A stretch of DNA of 64,000 bases from SIG672 sp045580325 (GCA_045580325.1 JAZNNR010000007.1:73365-137364), one strand, 5' to 3'. Shown: positions 33,632 through 41,536, counted from the first letter of the stretch. Notes: a model not told the origin generated them from the letters alone. Program-made: numbers and translations.

Positions 33632-34465
33632 TTACTTAACACAATCTTTCCAATACTCAAAGGTCTCAAGAATTTTATCGTCGGCTTCGGGATATGCGTA
33701 GCCCTGCATGTGCGGTACGCTTTCGATAGTTACGATGCCGTCATAATTTATTTCCTTCAGAACGGCTGCAATATCGTGCATATCGACAGATCCTACCTCT
33801 AAGAAGTTGTGAAGATCGTCTGCACCGTCGTTGTTGTGCAGATGGATTTCGAAAATAGGAAATTCCTTTGAACGAAAAGCCTGTAAAAATTCGCTGTATC
33901 CGGGATTTTCAGTTTTCGGACATTCAAGGTCAGTGTGCCTTAAAAGAGTGATGGGATTTGTACTTTTTCCGTTGATTCTCACGTTCAGATGACCGAGGTC
34001 GATGAGATAACCAAATCTTGAGTTGCCTTTGAGAGATTCGACCTGTGCATTCTCTGCCTCGGTCAAGCCGAAATCCTCAAGCGCAATTTTTCCAAACTGC
34101 TTGTAAGCGAGAACGTACTCAACGTATGGCATTATGTTATCTCTTATCTGCCCCCAAACGTCGAAGGAAAATATATCTATAAGTCCGTACTTCTCCTGCC
34201 ACTTTGCGATGGAGTCAACGTTATGCTTAAAAACTTCTATATCCTCGTCGCTGTGGGATTTGGGTAGTACGCCGTGTACGGTAAGTATGAGCTTCTTTTC
34301 GCGGATAACCGATGCAAACTCTTCGGACAGAGTGTCATCTCTGCTGATTCTCGCCATGGAATTTCCGTGCATGCTGACAGAAGCAAAGCCGTGGTCTGCG
34401 AAAAAGGCCGCGTTCTGCGCGTCAGTGCGGGTAGGGTAATGCCAGATTGCAAGTCCGTTAATCAT
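33632..34465 (-). CDS. Sugar phosphate isomerase/epimerase family TIM barrel
   Basis: 277 residues from the ATG at 34465 (AAAGGAGAACTG upstream). Metal-ligand positions of the xylose-isomerase-like barrel are visible: LILTVHGVLPKS, IALEDFGLTE (Glu), YLIDLGHLNVRI (Asp, His), FEIHLHNNDGADD (His), and GIVTIESVP (Glu). The substrate is unknown. Only 2 bp separate it from the phosphoesterase gene upstream, so the two are translationally linked. This supports a shared phospho-sugar or phosphodiester pathway. Confidence 0.82.
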   Translation of the reverse strand: MINGLAIWHYPTRTDAQNAAFFADHGFASVSMHGNSMARISRDDTLSEEFASVIREKKLILTVHGVLPKSHSDEDIEVFKHNVDSIAKWQEKYGLIDIFSFDVWGQIRDNIMPYVEYVLAYKQFGKIALEDFGLTEAENAQVESLKGNSRFGYLIDLGHLNVRINGKSTNPITLLRHTDLECPKTENPGYSEFLQAFRSKEFPIFEIHLHNNDGADDLHNFLEVGSVDMHDIAAVLKEINYDGIVTIESVPHMQGYAYPEADDKILETFEYWKDCVK

Positions 34466-34467
34466 AA

Positions 34468-35175
34468 TCAGTTCTCCTTTTTGCTTTGAGCCTTTATATC
34501 TATCTCTATAATTTCGGGCTTGTTGTGGATTCTCGGAATAATGTGAGGATTTCCAAGACCTCGGCAGACGATAAAGCGTCCGTCGTATAGTCCCGACGTG
34601 TGTTTCGGCAAAATTCCCTGACCGGGCGCATACAGTCCTCTGCCGAAAAATCTCCATTGACCGCCGTGAGCGTGTCCCGAAATTATGAGGTCTATCGGTA
34701 ACTCTTTCAGATATTTTTCGTAATATTCGGGGCGGTGCGATAAAAGAATTTTAAATCCGTCGGGCTTTGTGAAATCACCGAGCCACGACGTATCGGGAAC
34801 TTCCTTTTCCGACAGGCAGGACGAAAGACCGCCGATGTGAATCCCTTTAAATGAGGTCGAGCGGTCGTCAAGAAGCAGAGCGCCCCTCTTTGTAATCTCA
34901 TTACCGATATTTTCACCGTATTTGCGTTCGTGATTTCCGAGCGAAACGAAGGTCGGGCAGAGCTCACAGGCACGCGTGAGGAAGTCAAAACCGTTTTTGT
35001 AGTTTGTTGCGTCGTGGATAAGATCTCCGCCTATGAGAAGTGCGTGCGGCTTTGTACTGCCTATAACGTCAAGTATCGGCTCGACTTCGCACTCGTGAAG
35101 GTCTGATACAAATATAAATTTCACGTCCTCGGGAATATCCGCGTAAAACGTGTGTTTGGTGATTTCAAAATTCAT
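34468..35175 (-). CDS. Calcineurin-like metallophosphoesterase, YkuE-like
   Basis: 235 residues from the ATG at 35175, preceded by AAAGGATTT. All five phosphoesterase motifs are present: FVSDLHECE (D-x-H), LLIGGDLIHD (GGD), FVSLGNHERKYG (GNHE), LLSHRPEYY (SH) and IISGHAHGGQWRF (GHxH). The family covers phosphodiesterases and cell-wall or lipid phosphatases. There is no signal peptide or Tat motif, unlike Bacillus YkuE, so it is likely cytosolic. Paired with the downstream TIM barrel. Confidence 0.88.
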   Translation of the reverse strand: MNFEITKHTFYADIPEDVKFIFVSDLHECEVEPILDVIGSTKPHALLIGGDLIHDATNYKNGFDFLTRACELCPTFVSLGNHERKYGENIGNEITKRGALLLDDRSTSFKGIHIGGLSSCLSEKEVPDTSWLGDFTKPDGFKILLSHRPEYYEKYLKELPIDLIISGHAHGGQWRFFGRGLYAPGQGILPKHTSGLYDGRFIVCRGLGNPHIIPRIHNKPEIIEIDIKAQSKKEN

Positions 35176-35405
35176 TACTGTCAAATCCTTTTGAGATTTA
35201 TTTGAATACTGATTTGATTATACAACATTTTGGGTGATAAATAGTGTATTAAATGTAAATGTTTTGAAGTAAACAGGAAAAATAAAAAATCCTTAATTAA
35301 AAATTACGAGTTGTGCGTACCTATAATAAATCCTATTTGCTGTGAATTTATCACATATCAATTGATTTTTATAATGTCAGTTGACCTTGCTCAACTAATG
35401 CGTTA
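35176..35405. other. AT-rich divergent intergenic region
   Basis: No gene seen. It contains AGTTGA (35379-35384) and TCAACT (35391-35396), a 6-bp inverted repeat ending 10 bp before the -35 box of the following lipoprotein gene. This is a possible operator with weak support. Confidence 0.4.
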
Positions 35406-35434
35406 TTGACATATAATGCCGAAAATGATATAAT
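35406..35434 (+). promoter_or_regulatory. Consensus promoter of the short collagen-like lipoprotein gene
   Basis: TTGACA (35406-35411), 17-bp spacer, TATAAT (35429-35434), 51 bp before the start codon. Confidence 0.9.
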
Positions 35435-35485
35435 TAACATGTACTTAAACAGTATAAATTCTATTATAGAAACAGGAGGGTAAAT

Positions 35486-36565
35486 ATGAAAAAAACAAAC
35501 ACATTTATCAAGATCTTTGCAGCAATACTGATTGTGGGAATTCTTATGGCTTCACTTGTATCATGTAATGAAAGTGATGAAAAGCCTGCAGACGGTAAAT
35601 CCGCATATAAAATTGCCTGCGCCAACGGTTTTGAAGGCACTGTATCTGAATGGCTTGCCTCGTTAGAAGGGGAAGACGGCAAAGACGGACGCGGAATTGA
35701 AACTATGTTCGTTAACGAAGACCTTCACTTGATTGTTATACTTACCGACGGTTCTATAATCGACGCGGGATACGTAGGTGTTGAAGTTACTCGGGAAACC
35801 TGCCCCGACTGTGGCGAGCCTCTCGACGACTGTATCTGCGGTTATTGCCTCGGCTGCGGCGAGCTCATCGACGACTGTATCTGCCCAACGGAAGAGTACA
35901 CACCATTCTCTGTTCCCAGCGCAAGCGTAGTTTACGGCGAAACACTTGACACACTTTCTTTCAACGACGTAAACGGTCTTTGGGAAGTTATTACCGAAGA
36001 AGGCGAAGACAAGGGTGCTCTTTACGCTGTTTCCGGTGCATCTATCGCAGTTGTCAACAACATTGACTTTACAAACGCGAAGAAAATAATCATCTCTGCC
36101 GATATTAAGACACCCACAGACTTTCAGACGGACTGCGGATTTGTTCTTGATTACTGGATTAACCCTGAAGCTCCTAGCATATTCCAATGGGAAGGTGAGC
36201 ATACATCATATATGTTAATGTATATGAACGGTGGAAACACCATTATGTCCAAGATCGGTCCTGTAGCTATCGGTGATGATAAGGGTTGGGGCGCATTCGA
36301 AGATTGGTGGCAGAACGCTGCTTCGTATAACGTTGTTTACACAAACTACGATGCGTTCCCCGAATTCCGATATGACGAATATATCAATTTCAAGGTTGAA
36401 TATGACTGCGTAAACGAAATTTACACAATCTATTACAACGGCGTAAAGGTTGAATCTGCCGACTTTGAAGCAAGAATCTTTGCAAACGAAGGAAACAATG
36501 CAGTTGGTATCCGTACTAACGGCCCGAACATTTACTTCAAAAACATCAACATCGTAGTTGAATAG
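35486..36565 (+). CDS. Surface lipoprotein, short paralogue (SAYE motif, Cys-rich segment, beta-sandwich domain)
   Basis: 359 residues. Signal peptide with lipobox LVSC, Cys27. One copy of the 25-residue GKSAYKIACANGFEGT motif and a short GEDGKDG stretch follow. A conserved block (LHLIVILTDGSIIDAGYV) leads into two CxxCG...CxC units (TCPDCGEPLDDCIC, YCLGCGELIDDCIC). The C-terminal 220 residues are a Trp/Tyr-rich beta-sandwich resembling lectin-like or carbohydrate-binding domains. It is a clear paralogue of the 660-residue protein at 38005, sharing both ends and the 3' terminator. RBS AACAGGAGGG. Probable role: cell-surface binding; ligand unknown. Confidence 0.8.
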   Translation: MKKTNTFIKIFAAILIVGILMASLVSCNESDEKPADGKSAYKIACANGFEGTVSEWLASLEGEDGKDGRGIETMFVNEDLHLIVILTDGSIIDAGYVGVEVTRETCPDCGEPLDDCICGYCLGCGELIDDCICPTEEYTPFSVPSASVVYGETLDTLSFNDVNGLWEVITEEGEDKGALYAVSGASIAVVNNIDFTNAKKIIISADIKTPTDFQTDCGFVLDYWINPEAPSIFQWEGEHTSYMLMYMNGGNTIMSKIGPVAIGDDKGWGAFEDWWQNAASYNVVYTNYDAFPEFRYDEYINFKVEYDCVNEIYTIYYNGVKVESADFEARIFANEGNNAVGIRTNGPNIYFKNINIVVE

Positions 36566-36579
36566 TTTTATACAAACCG

Positions 36580-36620
36580 AAAACTCCTCTCGTACAATAT
36601 GGGTACAGGAGGAGTTTTTC
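36580..36620 (+). terminator. Terminator of the short lipoprotein gene (duplicated sequence)
   Basis: ACTCCTC...GAGGAGT stem then TTTTTC. The sequence ACTCCTCTCGTACAATATGG recurs after the 38005 gene, so gene and terminator were copied together. This copy has a mismatch in the stem (ACAGGAGG in place of ACGAGAGG). Confidence 0.82.
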
Positions 36621-36641
36621 GTTATTGAAAGTGTTTGTATT

Positions 36642-37574
36642 TTACTTTGACAGCAAACCAAACAAAACCTCGACATTATCTGTTGAATACTCTATCTCCG
36701 AGGAGAAGAGGCGGATAAGCTCAACTTGGTCTTCAAAGTCAAATTTGCCCGTCTTACTGAAAACAAGTGCGCCGAGGGTATAGACAAGTCGGTAGCAAAG
36801 CGCGGTAAACGACGCCACGACAGATGCCTCGGAAATATCAAAAGAGTTTGCAAAATACCTATAAATAATATAGACCGTAAGCTGCTCGTACTCGCTCTCG
36901 CGGCTTGCCATATGTGAGTCAAAACCAAGGAATGTGATGCTTTTGTATTCACTCTGTAAAAGCTCGAGAAGCTCTCTCCACCTAATATCGAGATTTTCAA
37001 GCGAAAGGAAGATCTTGCACCACTCCTCTATACTTTTTTCGGGGAAAGTGGTGTTCAGCGTGTCAAGCATACAGTCTATACGCTGTGAAACGGGAATTTC
37101 TCTGTTTTGTAAAAGCGTGATGACCTCGTCGCGCAGAGCTATTATTTCATCGTCGCACTCGTATTCTCCGCTGATCTCAAGCAGGGCAGGCTCGCTCTGT
37201 CCGATAATAATACGCGCGGCTTCTTCACAGCATAGTCCAAGACCGCTTTCGATACGTCCGGGCAGATTATTATGAAATCTCGGGTGCTCTTTGCATATCG
37301 TGCATAGCGAGTCTTCACCCGAAGCGAGAATTATATCACAGAGGTTGTCAGAGTTCAGAAAAGGACAGCGCTCGCCGTCAGACAGGATAAAATGGGGAAC
37401 ACCCTCGCGTGAAATGTTTTCTTTAAAGCGCTTGCCCATATCGCCCGTAGTCGAGTCGTAAAACCTCAAAGCGTCGTCGTCAATGTCTATTTCCCAGCCG
37501 ATACAGCAGTTGTGTCGGCATTTTTTGTTTATACATTTGAATTTTTTATAATAATTTGGAAAAACGTACTGCAA
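36642..37574 (-). CDS. FliB family protein (flagellin lysine N-methylase-like)
   Basis: 310 residues. The N-terminal cysteine pattern is diagnostic: FKCINKKCRHNCCIGWEIDID, then GERCPFLNSDNLCDIILASG and LCTICKEHPRFHN, then GLGLCCEEAARIII. FliB methylates lysines of flagellin and probably carries a metal or Fe-S centre. No flagellar gene is in the window, and many Clostridia carry FliB-like proteins beside non-flagellar surface proteins. It is probably cotranscribed with the XRE gene 32 bp upstream and flanked on both sides by Lys-rich surface lipoproteins. It starts at a TTG behind AAAGGAC. Confidence 0.85.
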   Translation of the reverse strand: MQYVFPNYYKKFKCINKKCRHNCCIGWEIDIDDDALRFYDSTTGDMGKRFKENISREGVPHFILSDGERCPFLNSDNLCDIILASGEDSLCTICKEHPRFHNNLPGRIESGLGLCCEEAARIIIGQSEPALLEISGEYECDDEIIALRDEVITLLQNREIPVSQRIDCMLDTLNTTFPEKSIEEWCKIFLSLENLDIRWRELLELLQSEYKSITFLGFDSHMASRESEYEQLTVYIIYRYFANSFDISEASVVASFTALCYRLVYTLGALVFSKTGKFDFEDQVELIRLFSSEIEYSTDNVEVLFGLLSK

Positions 37575-37606
37575 AGCGGAAGTCCTTTCAGATTTTTGAG
37601 AGCTAT

Positions 37607-37834
37607 TTATGTTCTGAAATCAAAAAGTTTACTCGGAGGAATTTCAAGAGCATCGCATATTTCAAATATTACGTCGAGCGAAACAGCACAGTCTGCCGTT
37701 TCAATTCTGCTCATGTGGGTACGACTGATGTTGATAAGCTCGGCGAGTTTTTCCTGCGAATATCTCTTTTCTTTTCGATAGTATGCTATGTTAAGTCCGA
37801 GAAGCCTGTATTTTTCCCACTGCTTGCTTTTCAT
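37607..37834 (-). CDS. Small XRE-family repressor
   Basis: 75 residues consisting of a single HTH_3 domain (LGLNIAYYRKEKRYSQEKLA then INISRTHMSRIETADCAVS). There is no sensing domain. It faces the long collagen-like lipoprotein gene, with 170 bp between starts that hold a 25-bp palindrome over the divergent -35 box. The simplest reading is that it represses or controls that gene, and fliB through its own operon. GGAGG lies upstream of the ATG. Confidence 0.88.
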   Translation of the reverse strand: MKSKQWEKYRLLGLNIAYYRKEKRYSQEKLAELINISRTHMSRIETADCAVSLDVIFEICDALEIPPSKLFDFRT

Positions 37835-37912
37835 TTGTTTCCTCCGTTTGTTTTTACTTATATATTAAGTATACTATTTCCAAAAGATAATTTCGATAAC
37901 ACAAAAAGTTAT

Positions 37913-37937
37913 ATTTGTTACTTGACAAGTTACAAAT
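37913..37937. promoter_or_regulatory. Palindromic operator candidate
   Basis: 25-bp inverted repeat with half sites ATTTGTTACTT and AAGTTACAAAT around GAC; 22 of 25 positions are symmetric. It covers the -35 box of the 38005 gene promoter, so a bound protein would block RNA polymerase. The adjacent XRE protein is the natural candidate; binding is inferred. Confidence 0.7.
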
Positions 37938-37950
37938 GTTGTGGTATACT
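37922..37950 (+). promoter_or_regulatory. Promoter of the long collagen-like lipoprotein gene
   Basis: TTGACA (37922-37927), 17-bp spacer, TATACT (37945-37950), 54 bp before the start codon. Confidence 0.88.
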
Positions 37951-38004
37951 GCACTTGTGCGGTAAAAAGCACAGAATATAAAAAGAACGGAGAAAAACAA
38001 AAAG

Positions 38005-39987
38005 ATGAAAAAATCAAACACATTAACCAAAATCTTTATAATGATGCTTATCGTGGGACTTCTTGTGGTTTCGCTTGTGTCGTGCGATAATCAGAAAACA
38101 GAGCAAGTTTCTGACGGAAAATCTGCATACGAGCTTGCGGTAGAAATGGGCTACAAAGGCACGTTAGAGGAGTGGCTCGCTTCCCTTGTAGGTGTAGCAG
38201 GAACAAGCGGAAAATCGGCGTATGAGATCGCTCTTGAAAACGGCTTTGAAGGTAGTGAATCCGATTGGCTTGCTTCTCTCGTTGGTCTTAACGGCAAAGA
38301 CGGTGTTAACGGAACTGACGGAACCAATGGTAAAGACGGAAAAGATGGAAGTAACGGTAAAAACGGCGTTAACGGCAAAAACGGCAAAGACGGAAAAACA
38401 CCTTATATAAAAGATGGATATTGGTGGATTGGGGACGTTAACACAAATGTGAAGGCAGAAGGCGTTGACGGAACTGACGGCACTAATGGAAAAGACGGTA
38501 TTGACGGAAAAGACGGCAAGTCCGCGTATGAAATCGCGCTTGAAAACGGATTTGAAGGAACTGAGAGCGAATGGCTTGCTTCTCTCGTTGGTAAGGACGG
38601 CACTGCCACAAGCAAGGGAGAAGACGGAAAAACACCCTATATAAAAGACGGATATTGGTGGATTGGGGACGTTAACACAAATGTAAAGGCAGAAGGCGTT
38701 GACGGAACTGACGGTGTTGATGGAAAAGATGGCAAGTCCGCGTATGAAATCGCTCTTGAAAACGGGTTTGAAGGAACTGAGAGCGAATGGCTTGCTTCTC
38801 TCGTTGGTAAGGATGGCGCTGCTGCAAGCAAGGGAGAAGACGGGAAATCGGCGTATGAGATTGCGCTTGAAAACGGCTTTGAAGGTAGTGAGTCCGAATG
38901 GCTTGCCTCTCTCGTCGGCACTGATGGTAAAGATGGAAAAGACGGACTCAATGGAAAAGATGGCGCTAACGGTAAGGATGGACTAAACGGAAAAGACGGA
39001 GTTAACGGCAAAGACGGCCTTGGTATTAAGAACGCGTATGTTAATGATGAGCTTCGTTTGATTCTTGTACTTACCGACGGTTCTATAATCGATGCGGGAT
39101 ACGTGGTAAAAACCTGTTATAACTGCGGTCTGCCTCTCGACTGGTGCACGTGTTGCCCTTATTGCGGTAATACTGAAGACGAGTGCACATGCTGCCCTAA
39201 TTGCGGACGTCCTCTCGACGAGTGCGTATGTTGTCCTAACTGCGGACTTCCTTTCTACTGGTGCACATGTTGCCCCGACTGCGGTAATACTGAAGACGAG
39301 TGCATATGCGATCTCGAATGGTACACCCCCTTTACCGTTCCCAGTACAAGCGTGGTTTACGGCGAAACAGTTGACACACTTACTTTCAATGACGTAAGCG
39401 GTCTTTGGGAAGTTGTTACCGAAGAAGGCGAAGACTACGGCGCAGCTTACACTGTTACGGGCTATGCTATCGCAGTTGTTGATAAAATCGACTTCAGGAA
39501 CGCTAGCAAGATCACTATCTCTGCTGACATTAAGATTCCTACAGGCTCTAACACAGACTGCGGATTTATTCTTGATCTCTGGATGAATGAAGAAGACTCT
39601 ATCTTCCAGTGGGAAGGTGAAAATATTTCCTACATGTTTATGTATATGAACGGTGCAAATACAATCATGAGTAAGATCGGTGAAGTAAGCATTGGTGATG
39701 ACGCAGGCTGGGGTGCATTCGAAAGTTGGTGGGAAAACTCTGCATCATACAACGTTGTATACACAGACTATGCTCCCGTTCTTGAGTTCCAGAACGACGA
39801 ATATATCAATTTCAAGGTTGAGTATGACTGCGAATACGAGGTTTACACGATATACTATAATGGTATAGCAGTTGAATCTGCTGACTTCGATGCAAGAATC
39901 TTTGCTAACGAAGGAAATAACGGCGTTGGTCTCCGCACTAACGGAGCTAACATTTACTTCAAGAATATTAACATTGTAGTTGAATAA
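38005..39987 (+). CDS. Collagen-like repeat surface lipoprotein, long paralogue
   Basis: 660 residues. Signal peptide with lipobox LVSC, Cys27. Residues 37-340 alternate five copies of a 25-residue SAYEIALENGFEG...EWLASLVG motif, Gly-X-Y collagen-like stretches (NGKDGVNGTDG type), and two identical KTPYIKDGYWWIGDVNTN blocks. A conserved strand pair (LRLILVLTDGSIIDAGYV) precedes a Cys-rich array at 371-435, with five CxxCG(x)nCxC units. The C-terminal 220 residues match the short paralogue. SAYE/EWLxSL motifs next to Gly-X-Y are typical of Firmicutes surface and phage-fibre proteins. Probably a trimeric, metal-stabilised stalk with a binding head. Likely controlled by the facing XRE repressor. 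Confidence 0.82.
   Translation: MKKSNTLTKIFIMMLIVGLLVVSLVSCDNQKTEQVSDGKSAYELAVEMGYKGTLEEWLASLVGVAGTSGKSAYEIALENGFEGSESDWLASLVGLNGKDGVNGTDGTNGKDGKDGSNGKNGVNGKNGKDGKTPYIKDGYWWIGDVNTNVKAEGVDGTDGTNGKDGIDGKDGKSAYEIALENGFEGTESEWLASLVGKDGTATSKGEDGKTPYIKDGYWWIGDVNTNVKAEGVDGTDGVDGKDGKSAYEIALENGFEGTESEWLASLVGKDGAAASKGEDGKSAYEIALENGFEGSESEWLASLVGTDGKDGKDGLNGKDGANGKDGLNGKDGVNGKDGLGIKNAYVNDELRLILVLTDGSIIDAGYVVKTCYNCGLPLDWCTCCPYCGNTEDECTCCPNCGRPLDECVCCPNCGLPFYWCTCCPDCGNTEDECICDLEWYTPFTVPSTSVVYGETVDTLTFNDVSGLWEVVTEEGEDYGAAYTVTGYAIAVVDKIDFRNASKITISADIKIPTGSNTDCGFILDLWMNEEDSIFQWEGENISYMFMYMNGANTIMSKIGEVSIGDDAGWGAFESWWENSASYNVVYTDYAPVLEFQNDEYINFKVEYDCEYEVYTIYYNGIAVESADFDARIFANEGNNGVGLRTNGANIYFKNINIVVE
38392..38625 (+). 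repeat. In-frame tandem repeat, unit 1 (78 codons)
   Basis: Encodes the KTPYIKDGYWWIGDVNT block, Gly-X-Y triplets and one SAYE motif, ending in SKGED. Followed immediately by a near-identical 72-codon unit that is shorter by two Gly-X-Y triplets. Confidence 0.9.
38626..38841 (+). repeat. In-frame tandem repeat, unit 2 (72 codons)
   Basis: Same content as unit 1 with scattered substitutions, mostly silent, and loss of 18 bp in the Gly-X-Y stretch. Recent duplication or slippage is likely, so length may vary between strains. Confidence 0.9.
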
Positions 39988-40004
39988 TTTAATAATTCAA
40001 ATTG

Positions 40005-40047
40005 AAAACTCCTCTCGTACAATATGGGTACGAGAGGAGTTAATTTT
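40005..40047 (+). terminator. Terminator of the long lipoprotein gene (duplicated sequence)
   Basis: AACTCCTCTCGTAC / GTACGAGAGGAGTT stem, fully paired, with AATATGG loop and TAATTTTT tail. Near-identical to the terminator at 36580-36620. Confidence 0.85.
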
Positions 40048-40176
40048 TGCTGTTATTAAAAATGACTCTAAAATAATAACGATTTATTATATTGCGCTCA
40101 AAATATGATGTAAATAATTCCTCAAAGAATATTTTTACTTCTTTTACAAACAATAAAAATAAAAAAGGTAAAAGAA
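40048..40176 (+). other. spoVAD upstream region
   Basis: AT-rich region with no gene. Because spoVAD is cut off from spoVAC, a forespore promoter is needed here. GAATA at about 40128-40132 with CAATAA some 20 bp further is a weak sigma-G-like candidate. The RBS before spoVAD (AAAAGGTAAAAGAA) is weak. Confidence 0.3.
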
Positions 40177-41175
40177 ATGTATATAAAATTTGAAAACAGA
40201 CCGTCGGTGCTTTCCTATTATGCCGTCGCGGGCAGAAAAGAAAAGGAAGGCCCGATAGGACATCTTATAGAAGAATTTTCCGATGATGACCGCTTTTTTA
40301 AAGACACATGGGAAAAAGCTGAGAGCGAAATGCAGCGCCTTGCCTTTTCGGGTGCGCTCTCTAAAATAGGGGGCAAAAGCTCTCCCGAGTGTGTCTTTGC
40401 AGGCGACCTTATGAATCAGTGCACCTCGTCAAACTACGGGCTTATGGGCTTTGAAATACCCTTTGTGGGGCTTTACGGAGCTTGCTCGACCTGTGCCGAG
40501 TCGATCGCTCTTGCATCGCTTGCCGTTTCCGCAGGATATGCAAAGGAAGCGGGCGCGGTAACCTCATCGCATTTTTGCTCTGCCGAAAGACAGTTCCGCT
40601 TTCCGCTTGAATACGGCGGTCAGAGGACTCCGACCTCACAGCGCACGGTAACGGCATCGGGCGCGTTTGTGATCTCTCATAAGCCACGCGCGGCGCAGGT
40701 GTCCGAGGTGCTTTTCGGAACTGTGCGCGACGGCGGAATAAAGGATATAAACAATATGGGCGCAGCGATGGCACCTGCGGCGATAGATACGCTCATCACG
40801 TATTTTGAAAAAAGCGGCACGAAGCCGTCCGATTTTGACCTTATCGTAACGGGCGACCTCGGGTACGAGGGATATTCTATCGTGAAGGAGCTTATGGCAA
40901 AGCGCGGTATGAAGCTCGGCGATAATTATAACGACTGCGGACTTATCGTATATGACCGCGAAAATCAGGATATGCACGCGGGCGGCTCGGGCTGCGGGTG
41001 CAGCGCGCTCGTGCTTGCTACGAAAATTCTTCCCGAGATCGAGGCGGGAAAGCTGCGTGAGGTCCTCTTTATAGGAACGGGCGCGCTTATGAGTCCGTCG
41101 AGCCTTCAACAAGGACTCAGTATTCCCGCAGTCGCACACCTCGTCAGATTTTCCTACTGTAAAGGAGATAACTAA
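40177..41175 (+). CDS. spoVAD: Stage V sporulation protein AD
   Basis: 332 residues of thiolase-like fold. Family marks are ECVFAGDLMNQCTSSNYGL, VGLYGACSTCAESIALASL, SSHFCSAERQFRFPLEYG and RTPTSQRTVTASGAFV. SpoVAD binds dipicolinic acid and is the soluble partner of the spore inner-membrane channel, needed for DPA uptake during sporulation. It is followed 1 bp later by spoVAE, as usual. What is odd is upstream: spoVAC is 8.3 kb away, so this pair must be transcribed from its own promoter or by readthrough past two strong terminators. Confidence 0.96.
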   Translation: MYIKFENRPSVLSYYAVAGRKEKEGPIGHLIEEFSDDDRFFKDTWEKAESEMQRLAFSGALSKIGGKSSPECVFAGDLMNQCTSSNYGLMGFEIPFVGLYGACSTCAESIALASLAVSAGYAKEAGAVTSSHFCSAERQFRFPLEYGGQRTPTSQRTVTASGAFVISHKPRAAQVSEVLFGTVRDGGIKDINNMGAAMAPAAIDTLITYFEKSGTKPSDFDLIVTGDLGYEGYSIVKELMAKRGMKLGDNYNDCGLIVYDRENQDMHAGGSGCGCSALVLATKILPEIEAGKLREVLFIGTGALMSPSSLQQGLSIPAVAHLVRFSYCKGDN

Positions 41176-41176
41176 T

Positions 41177-41530
41177 ATGCAGTTTTTATGGGCTTTTTTA
41201 ATAGGCGGAGCGCTTTGTATTCCCGCACAGATACTAATTGATATAACAAAGCTGACCCCTGCAAGAATACTCGTGATTTATGTTGTGGCGGGAACTGTCC
41301 TCGGCGCGCTTGGAATCTATCAGCCGCTCGTTGATTTTGCGGGCTGTGGAGCGTCAGTGCCGCTCACAGGCTTTGGTAACGTTCTCGCAAACGGAGTGAA
41401 GGAAGCGGTGGCAAAGGACGGACTTTTGGGCGCGTTTACGGGCGGACTTACCGCTAGCGCGGCAGGTATAACCGTTACGCTTGTCGTAGCACTCGGGGCG
41501 GCTCTTGTGTTCAGAAGCAAGGCGAAGTAA
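41177..41530 (+). CDS. spoVAE: Stage V sporulation protein AE (SpoVAEb type)
   Basis: 117 residues with three hydrophobic segments: FLWAFLIGGALCIPAQILID, then LGALGIYQPLVDFAGCGASV, then VPLTGFGNVLANGVKEA. It is homologous to SpoVAC in the central GAGxxVPxxGFxN type motif. It forms the DPA channel with SpoVAC and SpoVAD. AAAGGAGATAAC precedes the ATG. A terminator follows, closing this half of the operon; spoVAF is not present. Confidence 0.95.
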   Translation: MQFLWAFLIGGALCIPAQILIDITKLTPARILVIYVVAGTVLGALGIYQPLVDFAGCGASVPLTGFGNVLANGVKEAVAKDGLLGAFTGGLTASAAGITVTLVVALGAALVFRSKAK

Positions 41531-41536
41531 TTAAGA

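Noticed and set aside
38261..39015. Regularly spaced repeats as a possible CRISPR array
   Set aside because: The repeats are in frame, of unequal length, and encode Gly-X-Y and SAYE motifs; there are no spacers and no cas genes.
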